Positions 26,824 to 36,709 are shown, counted from the first letter of the stretch. The stretch: 59,840 bases of DNA from Nostoc sp. LEGE 06077 (GCF_015207705.1 NZ_JADEWI010000045.1:1-59840); one strand, 5' to 3'. Notes: generated by a model not told the origin, from the letters alone. Numbers and translations: made by a program.

Positions 26824-27237
26824 TTATAATAAGCATTCTCTAGTTTGATGATGATTGATAAACATTTCCATGTCATATTCAATATTGTCTAAGACAATTG
26901 AAAAATTAGTTCTGTCATATTCACCTTCACAAAAAGTTTCCATATACAAGTTGCCGGCTGAATTATCAATATATGCTTTCATAAACATAAATAATAAATT
27001 CAGTTCATTCACATATTCTAAAAGATCATGTCTAGTAACATTGAAATTATAAGAGTAAAGAATTCTAATTAATACACCTCGTGTTGGGACGTGTTTAACT
27101 ATCAAACCATGCTTTCTCGCATGACGACATAAAAGCAACTCATCTTCTTCATCAACATGATATCCATTGAATTCTAAATGATTGCGATATCTGACTAGAG
27201 GATGAGCTAAATAATCACCAATATGAATTTCGGACAT
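26824..27237 (-). CDS. YbjN/type III chaperone-like small protein
   Basis: 138 residues from the ATG at 27237 (MSEIHIGDYL); an in-frame start five codons upstream is also open. The C-terminal ~85 residues show the alternating strand-helix pattern of the YbjN/T3SS-chaperone fold: SYNFNVTRHDLLEYVNELNL, then FMKAYIDNSAGNLYMET, EGEYDRTNFSIVLDN and DMEMFINHH. Proteins of this fold bind partner proteins; no partner gene is adjacent. The family placement is based on pattern and is tentative. Confidence 0.55.
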   Translation of the reverse strand: MSEIHIGDYLAHPLVRYRNHLEFNGYHVDEEDELLLCRHARKHGLIVKHVPTRGVLIRILYSYNFNVTRHDLLEYVNELNLLFMFMKAYIDNSAGNLYMETFCEGEYDRTNFSIVLDNIEYDMEMFINHHQTRECLL

Positions 27238-27404
27238 GGGTATAAACCTCACAAATTTTTTAACCCATTAGGCTTGTTAAAATTAGTATTCCCACTTAGA
27301 GAGCATTTATCAACTAAATCGTGAGATAGCTAAGAGATGTATCAACATGAGAACTTTTGCGCTTGTACAAGATGCTGCAAAACCGCGCCTAGTTTTAAAT
27401 AAGC

Positions 27405-27430
27405 AGTATGCTCTAAACTTAGAGCATACT
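27405..27430 (-). terminator. Hairpin downstream of the FG-GAP gene
   Basis: A perfect 12-bp palindromic stem, AGTATGCTCTAA / TTAGAGCATACT, with a 2-base centre, 75 bp beyond the stop of the minus-strand FG-GAP gene. No T run follows, so it may be a palindromic binding site instead. Confidence 0.45.
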
Positions 27431-27504
27431 ACCATCACAGCAGGTTAGGTGAAATTGTCCCTATTACCTTCTGTTGTCAGAATTACCGCCTATATCACTC
27501 AGTT

Positions 27505-28752
27505 TTAGCCTGTATACCAAGCAGCACCAAGTTTATCTTTAGTAGCGACATTAGATTCGGTTGCTTGTGTACCATTCATTGTCCAAACCTTGTCTGCACC
27601 TGCTGTTTGATCGCGCCAGTAGACATCAGTTTTGCCATCACCATTGAAATCGCCAAAGGATGGTGTCAAAGCTGCGCTATTGCTGGGAAGAAATGCTTCA
27701 GATTTAATAGCTGTACCATTCATTAACCAAGCGGTGTTCTCACCAGTCTTCTGATTGTGCCAGAAGATATCGGTTTTGCCATCACCGTCAAAATCACCGA
27801 TATTAGCTTGCCAAGATGAATCAAGTGTCTTAGCCGCACCTTCAGTGACAACGATACCATTCATTGTCCAAATTTTATTTTGACCGGTGGAACTATTTCG
27901 CCACAGAATATCTGTCTTCAAGTCACCGTTAAAATCACCAAGGATAGCTGTTGAAGATGAAGATTGAGATTGTAAGTTAAATTTACTGGCTTTTGTGCCA
28001 TCCATAAACCAAGCACTGTTAGCACCAGTGTTAGCGTTGCGCCAGAAGATATCACTCTTACCATTGCCGTCAAAATCAACAATAGTTGGAGTCAAACCTA
28101 CTGCTGTAGTTTCTACAACATTGGCACTCGAAACTTTTGTACCGTCCATCAACCAAACGGCATTTTGACCAGTTTGAGCATTATTCCAGAAGATATCAGT
28201 TTTGCGATCGCCATTGAAATCACCAATTAAAGGAGTCCAGTTAGCATCGACTTTCTCTAAAGCTGCGGTACTAGCAACTTTAGCGCCATCCATGAGGGCA
28301 ACTCTATTCTCTCCTGTTTGTTTATTCCGCAACAAAAAGTCGGTTTTGCCATCATTATTAAAATCGGCAATTTTGTAAGTCCAAGCGTTGATATCAAACT
28401 TACCTACAGAACCTTGGGAGAGAACTTGTCCACCATCCATCAGGCGAATCACAATCTCACCTGTTTGAGCATTAACCCACATTTTATCTACTTTGCCATC
28501 ACCGTTGAAATCGGGGGCAATTGCTGCACTTCTTAAATAAGGGTTGGGATTAGCGCTGGTTGTTACTTCTGATGTTGAAGTTTTTTGGGCTGATAAAGAA
28601 TAATTGTCTAATGTTGAAGACGCACTACTACTGGAAAAATTTTTGCCAATGCCTTGTGAATTGTCTAGAGTTTCTAACAATGCACTTGATTTTTTCAAAG
28701 ATTCAGAAAACAGGCTTGTTTGTAATGGTGAGGATTTTGAATTTGAAGACAT
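27505..28752 (-). CDS. Seven-repeat FG-GAP/VCBS calcium-binding protein
   Basis: 415 residues. After a Ser-rich N-terminus (residues 1-75) there are seven units of about 46 residues, each with a calcium loop of type DFNGDGKTDIFW and a partner strand such as AVWLMDGTKV. This predicts a seven-bladed beta-propeller like integrin-type FG-GAP proteins. One loop has R and one L in place of the third-position G (DFNGDRKTD, DFNGDLKTD). No signal peptide or membrane anchor is evident, although the family is usually extracellular. The Ser-rich head is similar in composition to that of the subtilase at 5030. Probable role in adhesion or surface binding. Confidence 0.85.
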   Translation of the reverse strand: MSSNSKSSPLQTSLFSESLKKSSALLETLDNSQGIGKNFSSSSASSTLDNYSLSAQKTSTSEVTTSANPNPYLRSAAIAPDFNGDGKVDKMWVNAQTGEIVIRLMDGGQVLSQGSVGKFDINAWTYKIADFNNDGKTDFLLRNKQTGENRVALMDGAKVASTAALEKVDANWTPLIGDFNGDRKTDIFWNNAQTGQNAVWLMDGTKVSSANVVETTAVGLTPTIVDFDGNGKSDIFWRNANTGANSAWFMDGTKASKFNLQSQSSSSTAILGDFNGDLKTDILWRNSSTGQNKIWTMNGIVVTEGAAKTLDSSWQANIGDFDGDGKTDIFWHNQKTGENTAWLMNGTAIKSEAFLPSNSAALTPSFGDFNGDGKTDVYWRDQTAGADKVWTMNGTQATESNVATKDKLGAAWYTG

Positions 28753-29228
28753 AGTGCGTTCTAATCACTGGTTGTCCTCAAAGTTTTAACCTATAAGTCA
28801 AATTCATTTCTGTATTCTAATAACAGTTATTATTTTTTATAAGTTTTTTTATAAACATTTTTATATCCAAATATCAATGTTTATATACATAATTAATTTG
28901 CCATAAATGATTTTGATGATTTTTACAAGTCGTGAATAATCAATCATTCAATTTGTCAGGGTATCTTATTGGTGTCAGGCTTTAAATATATAAAATAAGT
29001 CTGTTATCTAGTTATCAGTAAATAAAAATTAAAATGCCCAACAAAAACAAAACTTGACTCTGCAAAAAAGGGCTAAGTGTAGAGGAAGAACAGCATAAAC
29101 AGTATCGAGAGAAATAGAAAATATTAGTTAAAATAACTGAAACAAGCAACTACTGAGAGGCTGTATCTGTATAGCCACTAGTGTCAAAACGTGTAAACCA
29201 ACACAATAATTTTCCAAATTAAACAGCT
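28753..29228. other. Divergent promoter region between the FG-GAP and aminopeptidase genes
   Basis: About 475 bp, AT-rich, with no ORF. Both flanking genes start outward from here. No consensus promoter pair stood out. Confidence 0.4.
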
Positions 29229-30545
29229 ATGCAATTAGAATATCGGCAGCGTCGGCAGCAGTTAATGGCAAAAATTGGGAATGGTACTGCGATTTTACGG
29301 AGTGCGCCAATGGCAGTCATGCACAACGATGTTGAATATGCCTATCGGCAAGATAGTGATTTTTTTTACTTAACAGGCTTTAATGAAGCGGAAGCCGTAG
29401 CAGTGTTAGCACCAAATCATCCAGAACATCGCTTTGTTTTGTTTGTCCAACCCAAAGATCGCGAAAAAGAAGTTTGGTCTGGTTATCGCTGTGGCGTAGA
29501 TGCAGCCAAGGAGATTTATGGTGCTGATGCAGCTTACCCGATTAATGAATTAGATGAAAAATTGCCCCAATATTTAGAAAAAGCCGATCGCATTTATTAT
29601 CACTTGGGGCGCGATCGCCATTTTAATGAAACAATCTTAAAACATTATCAAAGTTTACTGCGGACTTATCCCAAACGAGGTACAGGGCCAATTGCCATTG
29701 AAGATACTTGTACAGTCCTTCACAGCCTCCGACTGATTAAAACAGAATCTGAGTTAGAAATGATGCGTCAAGCAGCGGCGATCGCCGCTGAAGCACACAA
29801 TCAAGCAATGGCGATCGCTAAACCCGGACGTTATGAATACGAAATTCAAGCCGAAATTGAACGGATTTTTCGCCTCCGAGGCGGGATGGGGCCAGCCTAT
29901 CCTTCGATTGTGGCTTCTGGGGTGAATGCTTGCATTCTCCACTACATTGAAAATAATCGTCAGATGCAGGATGAAGAATTGCTGTTAATTGATGCTGGTT
30001 GTGCTTACAGTTATTACAACTCAGATATTACCCGCACATTTCCGGTCGGGGGCAAATTTACGCCCGAACAAAAGGCATTATACGAAATTGTCCTAGAAGC
30101 CCAAAAACAAGCGCTCGCCCAAGTCCAACCAGGTAACACCTTTAAATCAGTTCACGATACCGCTGTGCGTGTGCTGACAGAAGGCTTAATTGACCTTGGC
30201 ATTCTCCAAGGCGAAATTGACAAAATCATCGAAGAAGAAAAATACAAACCATACTATATGCATCGCACCAGCCATTGGTTAGGCCTAGATGTGCATGATG
30301 TTGGCGTTTACCAACATGGTGACGACAAACCACAGATTTTGCAACCCGGTCAAGTACTAACAGTGGAACCAGGACTTTACATCGTACCGGATACAAAACT
30401 AGCCGAAGACCAACCAGAAACACACCCACGTTGGATTGGTATAGGTATTCGCATTGAAGATGATGTCTTAGTCACACCCACAGGCTATGAAGTATTAACA
30501 GCTGAAGTTCCCAAAGAAATAGATGAAATAGAAAGAATTAGTTAG
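29229..30545 (+). CDS. pepP: Xaa-Pro aminopeptidase (aminopeptidase P, M24)
   Basis: 438 residues, the length of bacterial AMPP. The N-terminal domain (1-170) contains the family start QRRQQLMAKIGNGTAIL and QDSDFFYLTGFNE. The C-terminal pita-bread domain supplies the dinuclear metal ligands: IDAGCAYSYYNSDITRTFPV (two Asp), MHRTSHWLGLDVHDVG (His), VEPGLY (Glu) and GIRIEDDVLVT (Glu). It removes N-terminal residues before proline in the cytoplasm. It stands alone, followed by tandem CTTCACA-type repeats. Confidence 0.95.
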   Translation: MQLEYRQRRQQLMAKIGNGTAILRSAPMAVMHNDVEYAYRQDSDFFYLTGFNEAEAVAVLAPNHPEHRFVLFVQPKDREKEVWSGYRCGVDAAKEIYGADAAYPINELDEKLPQYLEKADRIYYHLGRDRHFNETILKHYQSLLRTYPKRGTGPIAIEDTCTVLHSLRLIKTESELEMMRQAAAIAAEAHNQAMAIAKPGRYEYEIQAEIERIFRLRGGMGPAYPSIVASGVNACILHYIENNRQMQDEELLLIDAGCAYSYYNSDITRTFPVGGKFTPEQKALYEIVLEAQKQALAQVQPGNTFKSVHDTAVRVLTEGLIDLGILQGEIDKIIEEEKYKPYYMHRTSHWLGLDVHDVGVYQHGDDKPQILQPGQVLTVEPGLYIVPDTKLAEDQPETHPRWIGIGIRIEDDVLVTPTGYEVLTAEVPKEIDEIERIS

Positions 30546-30665
30546 AAAAAACAGAAAAATTTTAGATTTTGGATTGAACAATCAAAAATCCAGAATTGAA
30601 GTGGTAGAAGATAGGAGTCAGAAGCAATTCAAGACTTCAACTTCACACTTCAAACTTCACACCTT
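30546..30665. repeat. Heptamer-type repeat tract after pepP
   Basis: An inverted ATTTTGGATTG / CAATCAAAAATCCA pair, then CTTCAAGACTTCAACTTCAC-type repeats. It starts immediately after the pepP stop and ends about 90 bp before the next gene. Confidence 0.45.
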
Positions 30666-30753
30666 ATAGGGAAATTCAGCAGTTCTACGGAAGCTATAAA
30701 AAATCAGATCAGTTATTCAGTGAAAGATAGTCAGTACATCTAGCTATAAAACG

Positions 30754-33700
30754 ATGGTCAGTAATAGTTCTGTGCAGGCAGATAAAAACCAGCGCTTGGT
30801 AATGCGCCTGCCACGCACATTGAGTTATCTAGAAACCTGGGGTTTTGGACTGACAGGTCATGTTGGATGGATTGGCACTGCACCGGTTATTCATGCAGCA
30901 CTAGGATCGAAAGCTATTTTAGTTTGGTTATTTGGAGTAATTGTCTCCTGCATTTTGAATTTACAAATCCAAAGTTTGGGTAGACATTGGTTAGACGTGA
31001 CAGGCGGAACACCTAATTATACGGCGCGGCTACTCAAGAACTTTCCCAATTTAGGCCTCTATGTTGCCTTGGCATATTATTTTAGCTGGGCAGCAGCACC
31101 AGCTTTGTATGCAATCATCCTCACAGATTTAGTTAAGGTTAATTTTCAACCTTTGGGCCTTTCCTGTCCAGAAACTTTCTTAAAAATTGCCTTTACGGCG
31201 ATTCCTTTTATTGTGGCATTTAGTGGTACGCGTGCTGTCGCACTACTGCATCTATTTTTTGTCATTCCGGCAATTTCATTAGTACTTTTGTTTTGTACTC
31301 AAGGCGTAATTTGGTTAGTCTTATCAAAAGGTATTAATGTGTTTCCACATAGTACCCATAGCCTCAGTTTTGCAGAATGGGCAAAGTCGTTTTTCCTTGC
31401 CAGTTATTCAGTTTACGCTTGTGAAACCACATCTTCTTTTGTGGCTGATAGTCGTTCTCCCCAGAAGACTTTGAAGTTTTTAACTACAGCTACGTGGTTA
31501 ATTCCGCCAGTATTTCTCGGTGGTTCATGGGTATTAATGTGTGCCACGAACCAGCCAGAAAATGGTGCAGACACATTCTTGAATTTACTGTCAGCATCGC
31601 AACCTTTTTGGGGAGAATTTGCCCCTTTTTTAGTCACATTGCTGATTGCTTTCTCATGTCTGCTGAGTTGTGCCACAGCAGTTACTAATTCTCCGCGCAT
31701 TATCTATCAACTGGCCTTAGATAGTCAGTTATCTCCTGTATTCACAGTAGTTTCCCGCCAAGGCATCTTGGGGCCTGCCATCTTCATTACTTTCTTACTC
31801 AGTCTGCTGTGTTTGAATTTAGGCAATGTATCTCAACTTGTCACCGTAGCAGGCACTTGTTATTTGTTATCGATTATGGGGCTGCATCTGGGATTGTGGT
31901 TATGTCGCCATCAATCAGAAGTATTATGGCCTTGGTGGTCATTAGGTTTTTTTTTAGTAGAAGCAATAGTTTTAGTAGTTGGCGGTTTAGCGTGGAATTG
32001 GCATGAGTTATTAATTGGGCTATTTGTACCCTTTATCCTGATGATAGGAGATTGGCTACTGCGGCGCTGCAAATTTGCCCCATTTCATTCTCAATGGTGG
32101 ACACAACACTACACAGGAAAGTTTACTAACCATAACCCAGATTTTGTTGTCCTCCAGGTCATTGTTTTAGTCTCACTCATTTGTAGTTCTGCTATTGGCA
32201 GTTGGGTGTTACGTGATTTATTAGGTGAATTTCATCAATACTCGCAGAATTCTTTACTAGCGATCGCCTTAGTGATGCTTTCGTTTATCGGGGTAGCGAT
32301 CGCTTGCTGGACTACTCTACCACAAATTGCAGCTATTGATGAGGCACGCCAAGAAGCAAAAAATCTTTTTATTACCACCCTTAATACCGTTCCCGATACT
32401 GTTTTAGTACTAGATGAACAGGGGAAAATCTTAGAGACAAATGTAGCGGCTGAAGAACTATTTCAAATTAGTACCCAGCAGTTAGTAGGGCAAAACTTGA
32501 ATCAATTCCTCATAGACCATTGTGGCAAACCAGAGCAATGGTCTATGAGGAGTGAACAAACCCTGAAAACTAACCAAGGCTCATACATTGTTGAATCTAC
32601 TGTTTCCCAACCATCTAATCTCCAACTAAGACAATATGTTGTCATCCTGCGAGATATTACTCAGCGTAAATTAGCAGAAGAAGAACTCAAACAATATCGT
32701 TTTCAACTAGAACAGTTGGTAGCAGAGCGTACCATTGAACTCATGAGAGTTAATCAACAACTCCAGCAAGATATTGTCGAACGAGAACGCGCCCAAGAGC
32801 TATTGCTACATAACAGTTTACATGATGCTCTTACGGGGCTACCCAATCAATCTTTGTTCATGGAGCGAGTCAAGCAGGCTCTAGAACGCACAAAACAACA
32901 AAAAGATTATGTATTTGCCATCCTCTTCTTAGATTTAGACCGCTTTAAGGTAGTTAATGACAGTCTCGGACATTTACTCGGAAATCAACTGTTAATTGCC
33001 ATTTCTCATCGACTCCAATCAGTTCTGCGTCATGGAGATATGGTTGCCAGGTTTGGCGGCGACGAATTCACAATTTTACTCGACGAAATTGATGGTATCA
33101 ATGGTGCGATACAAGTAGCTGAACGAATTCAAAAGTTACTAACTTTACCTTTTCAATTAAATGAACATAAGGTATTTACCAACGCAAGTATGGGAATTGC
33201 CTTGAATACAAATAATTATGAGCAAGCTGCACATATTCTTAGAGATGCTGATGTGGCAATGTATTGTGCTAAATCTCTGGGTAAAGCACGTTATGAAGTA
33301 TTTCATCCGCAAATGCACGAAAGTGCATCTCTGCTATTGCAGTTAGAAACAGCTATGCGCCATGCCCTCATTCAGCAAGAAGAATTTCGCCTCCACTATC
33401 AGCCCATTGTTTCATTAATGACGGGTAAAATTATCGGATTTGAAGCCCTAATTAGATGGCATCATCCTGAAAGAGGGCTTATTTCTCCAGACGATTTTAT
33501 TCCCCTCGCTGAAGAAACGGGAATGATTGCTTCTATTGGTAAATGGGTGCTTTATGAAGCTTGCCGCCAATTGCAAGTATGGCATCAACAATTTCCCACT
33601 TACCCACCCTTGACAATTAGCGTCAACTTTTCTGGCAAACAAATTATGCAGCCTGATATTGTCAAACAAGTAAAACAGGTTTTGCAAGACACAGGTTTAC

Positions 33701-34134
33701 CAGCCGGTACTTTGAAGTTAGAAATTACCGAAAGCTTGCTGATGGATAATTTTGAATTGGCAACCGCGATGCTTTCCCAGCTGACAACCTTGAATGTAGA
33801 ATTGCACATGGATGATTTTGGCACAGGTTATTCATCCTTAAGTTATTTGCACCGCTTACCGCTGAAAACCATTAAGATTGATCGCTCATTTATTAGTAAT
33901 ATTGGCAGTCGGGGGGAAAATTTAGAAATTGTACGAGCGATCGTCACATTAGCTCACAATTTAAATATGTCAGTCACCGCCGAAGGCATCGAAACAGTAC
34001 AACAGTTAGCCCAACTCAAAGCATTACAATGCGATCAAGGACAAGGATACTTCTTTTTCCCAGCTTTAGAAGGTTCTGAGGTAGAAGTATTACTGGCTGG
34101 TAAGTTGTGTGGCACGAACTTTTTAGAGGTGTAA
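30754..34134 (+). CDS. APC permease-like membrane domain fused to PAS-GGDEF-EAL
   Basis: 1126 residues. Residues ~15-440 look like an APC-superfamily amino-acid transporter: about 11 helices with an early unwound-helix-like segment, GFGLTGHVGWIGTAPVIHAA, and VTGGTPNYTARLL. Two more helices (about 465-520) lead to a PAS domain (530-640), a coiled coil, a GGDEF domain with an intact GGDEF at 768-772 and a product-inhibition I-site RHGD (759-762), and an EAL domain with E897-A-L, EITESL (990-995) and DDFGTGYSS (1020-). Both cyclase and phosphodiesterase residues are present. It should tie recognition or transport of a small molecule, probably an amino acid or amine, to cyclic-di-GMP level. Single-gene unit. 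Confidence 0.9.
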   Translation: MVSNSSVQADKNQRLVMRLPRTLSYLETWGFGLTGHVGWIGTAPVIHAALGSKAILVWLFGVIVSCILNLQIQSLGRHWLDVTGGTPNYTARLLKNFPNLGLYVALAYYFSWAAAPALYAIILTDLVKVNFQPLGLSCPETFLKIAFTAIPFIVAFSGTRAVALLHLFFVIPAISLVLLFCTQGVIWLVLSKGINVFPHSTHSLSFAEWAKSFFLASYSVYACETTSSFVADSRSPQKTLKFLTTATWLIPPVFLGGSWVLMCATNQPENGADTFLNLLSASQPFWGEFAPFLVTLLIAFSCLLSCATAVTNSPRIIYQLALDSQLSPVFTVVSRQGILGPAIFITFLLSLLCLNLGNVSQLVTVAGTCYLLSIMGLHLGLWLCRHQSEVLWPWWSLGFFLVEAIVLVVGGLAWNWHELLIGLFVPFILMIGDWLLRRCKFAPFHSQWWTQHYTGKFTNHNPDFVVLQVIVLVSLICSSAIGSWVLRDLLGEFHQYSQNSLLAIALVMLSFIGVAIACWTTLPQIAAIDEARQEAKNLFITTLNTVPDTVLVLDEQGKILETNVAAEELFQISTQQLVGQNLNQFLIDHCGKPEQWSMRSEQTLKTNQGSYIVESTVSQPSNLQLRQYVVILRDITQRKLAEEELKQYRFQLEQLVAERTIELMRVNQQLQQDIVERERAQELLLHNSLHDALTGLPNQSLFMERVKQALERTKQQKDYVFAILFLDLDRFKVVNDSLGHLLGNQLLIAISHRLQSVLRHGDMVARFGGDEFTILLDEIDGINGAIQVAERIQKLLTLPFQLNEHKVFTNASMGIALNTNNYEQAAHILRDADVAMYCAKSLGKARYEVFHPQMHESASLLLQLETAMRHALIQQEEFRLHYQPIVSLMTGKIIGFEALIRWHHPERGLISPDDFIPLAEETGMIASIGKWVLYEACRQLQVWHQQFPTYPPLTISVNFSGKQIMQPDIVKQVKQVLQDTGLPAGTLKLEITESLLMDNFELATAMLSQLTTLNVELHMDDFGTGYSSLSYLHRLPLKTIKIDRSFISNIGSRGENLEIVRAIVTLAHNLNMSVTAEGIETVQQLAQLKALQCDQGQGYFFFPALEGSEVEVLLAGKLCGTNFLEV

Positions 34135-34249
34135 TATTGTGTTCGGCGAAAAAGTTTTGATGAAGACCGCAGAGAAGAGAATTTTCATGTTTCTGCACAG
34201 ATGCACAGAACAGTCAATGATCACCAGGACATAATACAAAAACTATTTA

Positions 34250-34597
34250 ATGGCTGTAAAAAAATTCCACCCTAGTTTAGCTTTTATCATTTGTTTGCTA
34301 TGTCTTGGAGCTACCCAGCCTAAGTCATAACCACAATGGACACCGCAGCTGGAAGCCTAGTTTCAGCAGCGTTCTCAACAAGTAATTATATCCTTTGCCG
34401 GGAAGAATTACGGTTCGACTGCTTTTGAAAATGAAAAAAGGTCTTATCCTCAAGCAATGATCGACTTTCTCGCAGGTAATCGAGAAAAAGCAATTTCGTT
34501 TTTGCAATCAGAATACGCTGATCCTCGATTTCATACTCACACTATGAGTATTGCCGTTAAAGTAGGTGGCTATGAATTTCAAAGTCAACGCAAATAA
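34250..34597 (+). pseudogene. Relic of a secreted cyanobacterial protein
   Basis: A signal-peptide-like start (MAVKKFHPSLAFIICLLCLG) stops after 26 codons. After a frame change the sequence reads VIISFAGKNYGSTAFENEKR, SYPQAMIDFLAGNREKAISF, LQSEYADPRFHTHTMS to a TAA at 34595-34597. The segment PQAMIDFLAGNREKAISFLQ recalls the N-terminus of a large cyanobacterial secreted protein of alginate-lyase/heparinase-like type from memory; the rest is absent. It has one or more frame breaks and a truncated 3' part, so it is dead. Confidence 0.5.
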
Positions 34598-34623
34598 TAG
34601 GATAAAAATTGTGTAAAACCTAA

Positions 34624-35394
34624 TTACTGCACTGTATAACCCCCATCTATCACCAGTGATGTTGCTGTAATATATGAAGCTTTATCAGATGCAAGAAATA
34701 GAATAGCTTGAGCTACTTCTTGTGGTTGTCCTATCCGTTTCATCGGAACTGTAGCAGCGAGTTGATTAATCACTTCTTCTTTTGTTAGACCTTGCCAATC
34801 AGCAAATTGTTGCGTTTGTAATGTCTCAATTACACCTGGACAAACACAATTTACTCTAATGTTTTCAGTCGCTAGGTCATGAGCCAAACTTCTGGTTAAT
34901 TGTAGGATTGCGCCTTTGGTTGTGTTATATAATGCAAAACCAGGAAAGGCAATCAAAGCAGCTATAGATGCTACGTTGACAATGGCACCACCACCACGTT
35001 TACGTATATGTGGAAGAGCATATTTAGCGCAAAAAGCATAGCCTTTAATATTTGTTCCCAAAACTTTATCCCAATCCAAATTGGAAGCTTCTTCAAGAGA
35101 ACCAATTGCTAAAATTCCAGCGTTAGCAACCAAAATATCTATACCTTGCCATTGATTAACAACATTGGTAATCCAATCTTTTACCTGAGTTTCATTACTA
35201 ACATCGCAGGTGGAAAACATTGCATCTCCACCACTATTTTTGATTTCTTCCAGCAATGATAAACCACCAGCGGTATCAATATCAGCGATCGCTACTTTAG
35301 CACCCTCAGCGGCAAAAAGTTTAGCTGTCTCTCGACCAATACCAGAACTACCCCCAGTAACTAACGCTACTTTATTCGCTAACTCCATTTGCAA
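34624..35394 (-). CDS. Short-chain dehydrogenase/reductase
   Basis: 256 residues, classical SDR. Cofactor site TGGSSGIG (about 14-21), an acidic residue after strand two (IADIDTAGG) favouring NAD(H), NAG motif (LVANAGILAIG), catalytic S (NVASIAAL) and YNTTK, and a C-terminal VIDGGYTVQ. Closest in pattern to 3-oxoacyl-ACP reductase or glucose-1-dehydrogenase types; the substrate cannot be told. It follows the histidine decarboxylase gene on the same strand after 133 bp, so it may act on a related metabolite (inference). An in-frame ATG two codons in (MELANK) is an equally good start. Confidence 0.85.
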   Translation of the reverse strand: MQMELANKVALVTGGSSGIGRETAKLFAAEGAKVAIADIDTAGGLSLLEEIKNSGGDAMFSTCDVSNETQVKDWITNVVNQWQGIDILVANAGILAIGSLEEASNLDWDKVLGTNIKGYAFCAKYALPHIRKRGGGAIVNVASIAALIAFPGFALYNTTKGAILQLTRSLAHDLATENIRVNCVCPGVIETLQTQQFADWQGLTKEEVINQLAATVPMKRIGQPQEVAQAILFLASDKASYITATSLVIDGGYTVQ

Positions 35395-35527
35395 AACCTC
35401 TTTTTACTATTTCATCATCGGTTTTTATAGATGATACAAAAATTTGTAAGTGTGAACGGTCGCCCCTATAAGTTTCTTGTATGTGGATCAAGATTTTGGT
35501 GAATCAGTATTACCAACAGCCTTTCGC

Positions 35528-36709
35528 TTACGAGAATACTGGTTGTAGTTGTAAATATTCAGATTCCGGTAATAACCCCTCTTGTAAGACAAGCTCATTT
35601 ACAAAAGTATCAATTTTCTGCCGATCTATATTTTGCATAACTATGAGATGGGCAAAATTATCAAGAGTTGCTAACTGCCATTTTTTAACCAATACTTGGT
35701 TCGGCTTTTGAAACACGACAGTATTTGAGAATTTATTCAGCATACAGGGATATTCGCGCAATTTAAGTTGCTGGAATAAATATTGGGCATTCTGAATACA
35801 GGTCTTTGCTTCTTTGGCAAATCCTTCATAACCTCTGGTTTTCAGCGCATACCAAATAATTAGGGGAGTATGACCATTTCTAGAACCCAGAATAGTGGTG
35901 TCTTTTGAACCGATATATTCAATCATGGTTTCAACTTTTTCTACCCACTTCTTTTTGGTTAAAACTACACCACAAGGTAGGGGAGAACCAATAAACTTAC
36001 CAGAAATGGCCACACTATCTATAGGTTTTTGAAAGTTAATTTGGGGCGCATTATCTAAAAATGGTAAAATCATTCCTGAAAGTGCCGCATCGCAATGAAT
36101 GTAATAATCTTTGATTTGATGACGGTTTAAAATTGCCAAAACTTTGTCTAGGTCATCAATAGCACCTTTGACAGTAGTGCCGATATTCAAGTTAATAATA
36201 ACTGGTTGCTGCGAATTTTGCTGAATCGCTTGGGATAAATGTTCATAATTTATCTCGCCATTAATTTGGGAATTAATTACTTGATGTTGAATGCCAAACA
36301 GTCTAGCTGCTTTTGGAATGGAGTAATGGGAATCTTGAGATGAGTACAGAATTCCATGAGGATAAATTTCTCTGGCTAATAGCATTCCATATAAATTACC
36401 TTCAGTTCCACCAGCAGTCACATAGCCCCAAAACTCATTTTCGGGAATTTTGTATAGTTGGGCAAAAAATGATAAAACTTCTTGTTCAAACTTGCGAGAA
36501 TGAAGACCGAAATCTGGCTCTATATATGGGTCTCCAGCATTATTTAATAAAAAATTAAAAAACTTGGTTAGATAAGTGAAGTCACAACTTAAATTATATG
36601 GATAACCTGCGTGGAACTGCGATCGCTGTTCTATTTGCTGCCAAAAAAGTGTTAACTCCTTGCTCACAGTATCTAACATATTTTCTGATTTATTATCTTT
36701 TGAGTTCAC
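35528..36709 (-). CDS. hdc: PLP-dependent histidine decarboxylase-like enzyme
   Basis: 393 residues, the length of PLP-type bacterial histidine decarboxylases (group II). Visible features: GYVTAGGTEGNLYGMLLARE, SSQDSHYSIPKAARL with the PLP-stacking H128, YYIHCDAALSGM with D207 contacting the pyridine nitrogen, and a lysine in SGKFIGSPLPCG (K238). In the family the lysine is normally preceded by His (SGHK); that histidine is missing here by one codon. Activity converts histidine to histamine and CO2 in the family; related amino acids are possible. The 510-bp upstream region is long and AT-rich. Confidence 0.82.
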   Translation of the reverse strand: MNSKDNKSENMLDTVSKELTLFWQQIEQRSQFHAGYPYNLSCDFTYLTKFFNFLLNNAGDPYIEPDFGLHSRKFEQEVLSFFAQLYKIPENEFWGYVTAGGTEGNLYGMLLAREIYPHGILYSSQDSHYSIPKAARLFGIQHQVINSQINGEINYEHLSQAIQQNSQQPVIINLNIGTTVKGAIDDLDKVLAILNRHQIKDYYIHCDAALSGMILPFLDNAPQINFQKPIDSVAISGKFIGSPLPCGVVLTKKKWVEKVETMIEYIGSKDTTILGSRNGHTPLIIWYALKTRGYEGFAKEAKTCIQNAQYLFQQLKLREYPCMLNKFSNTVVFQKPNQVLVKKWQLATLDNFAHLIVMQNIDRQKIDTFVNELVLQEGLLPESEYLQLQPVFS

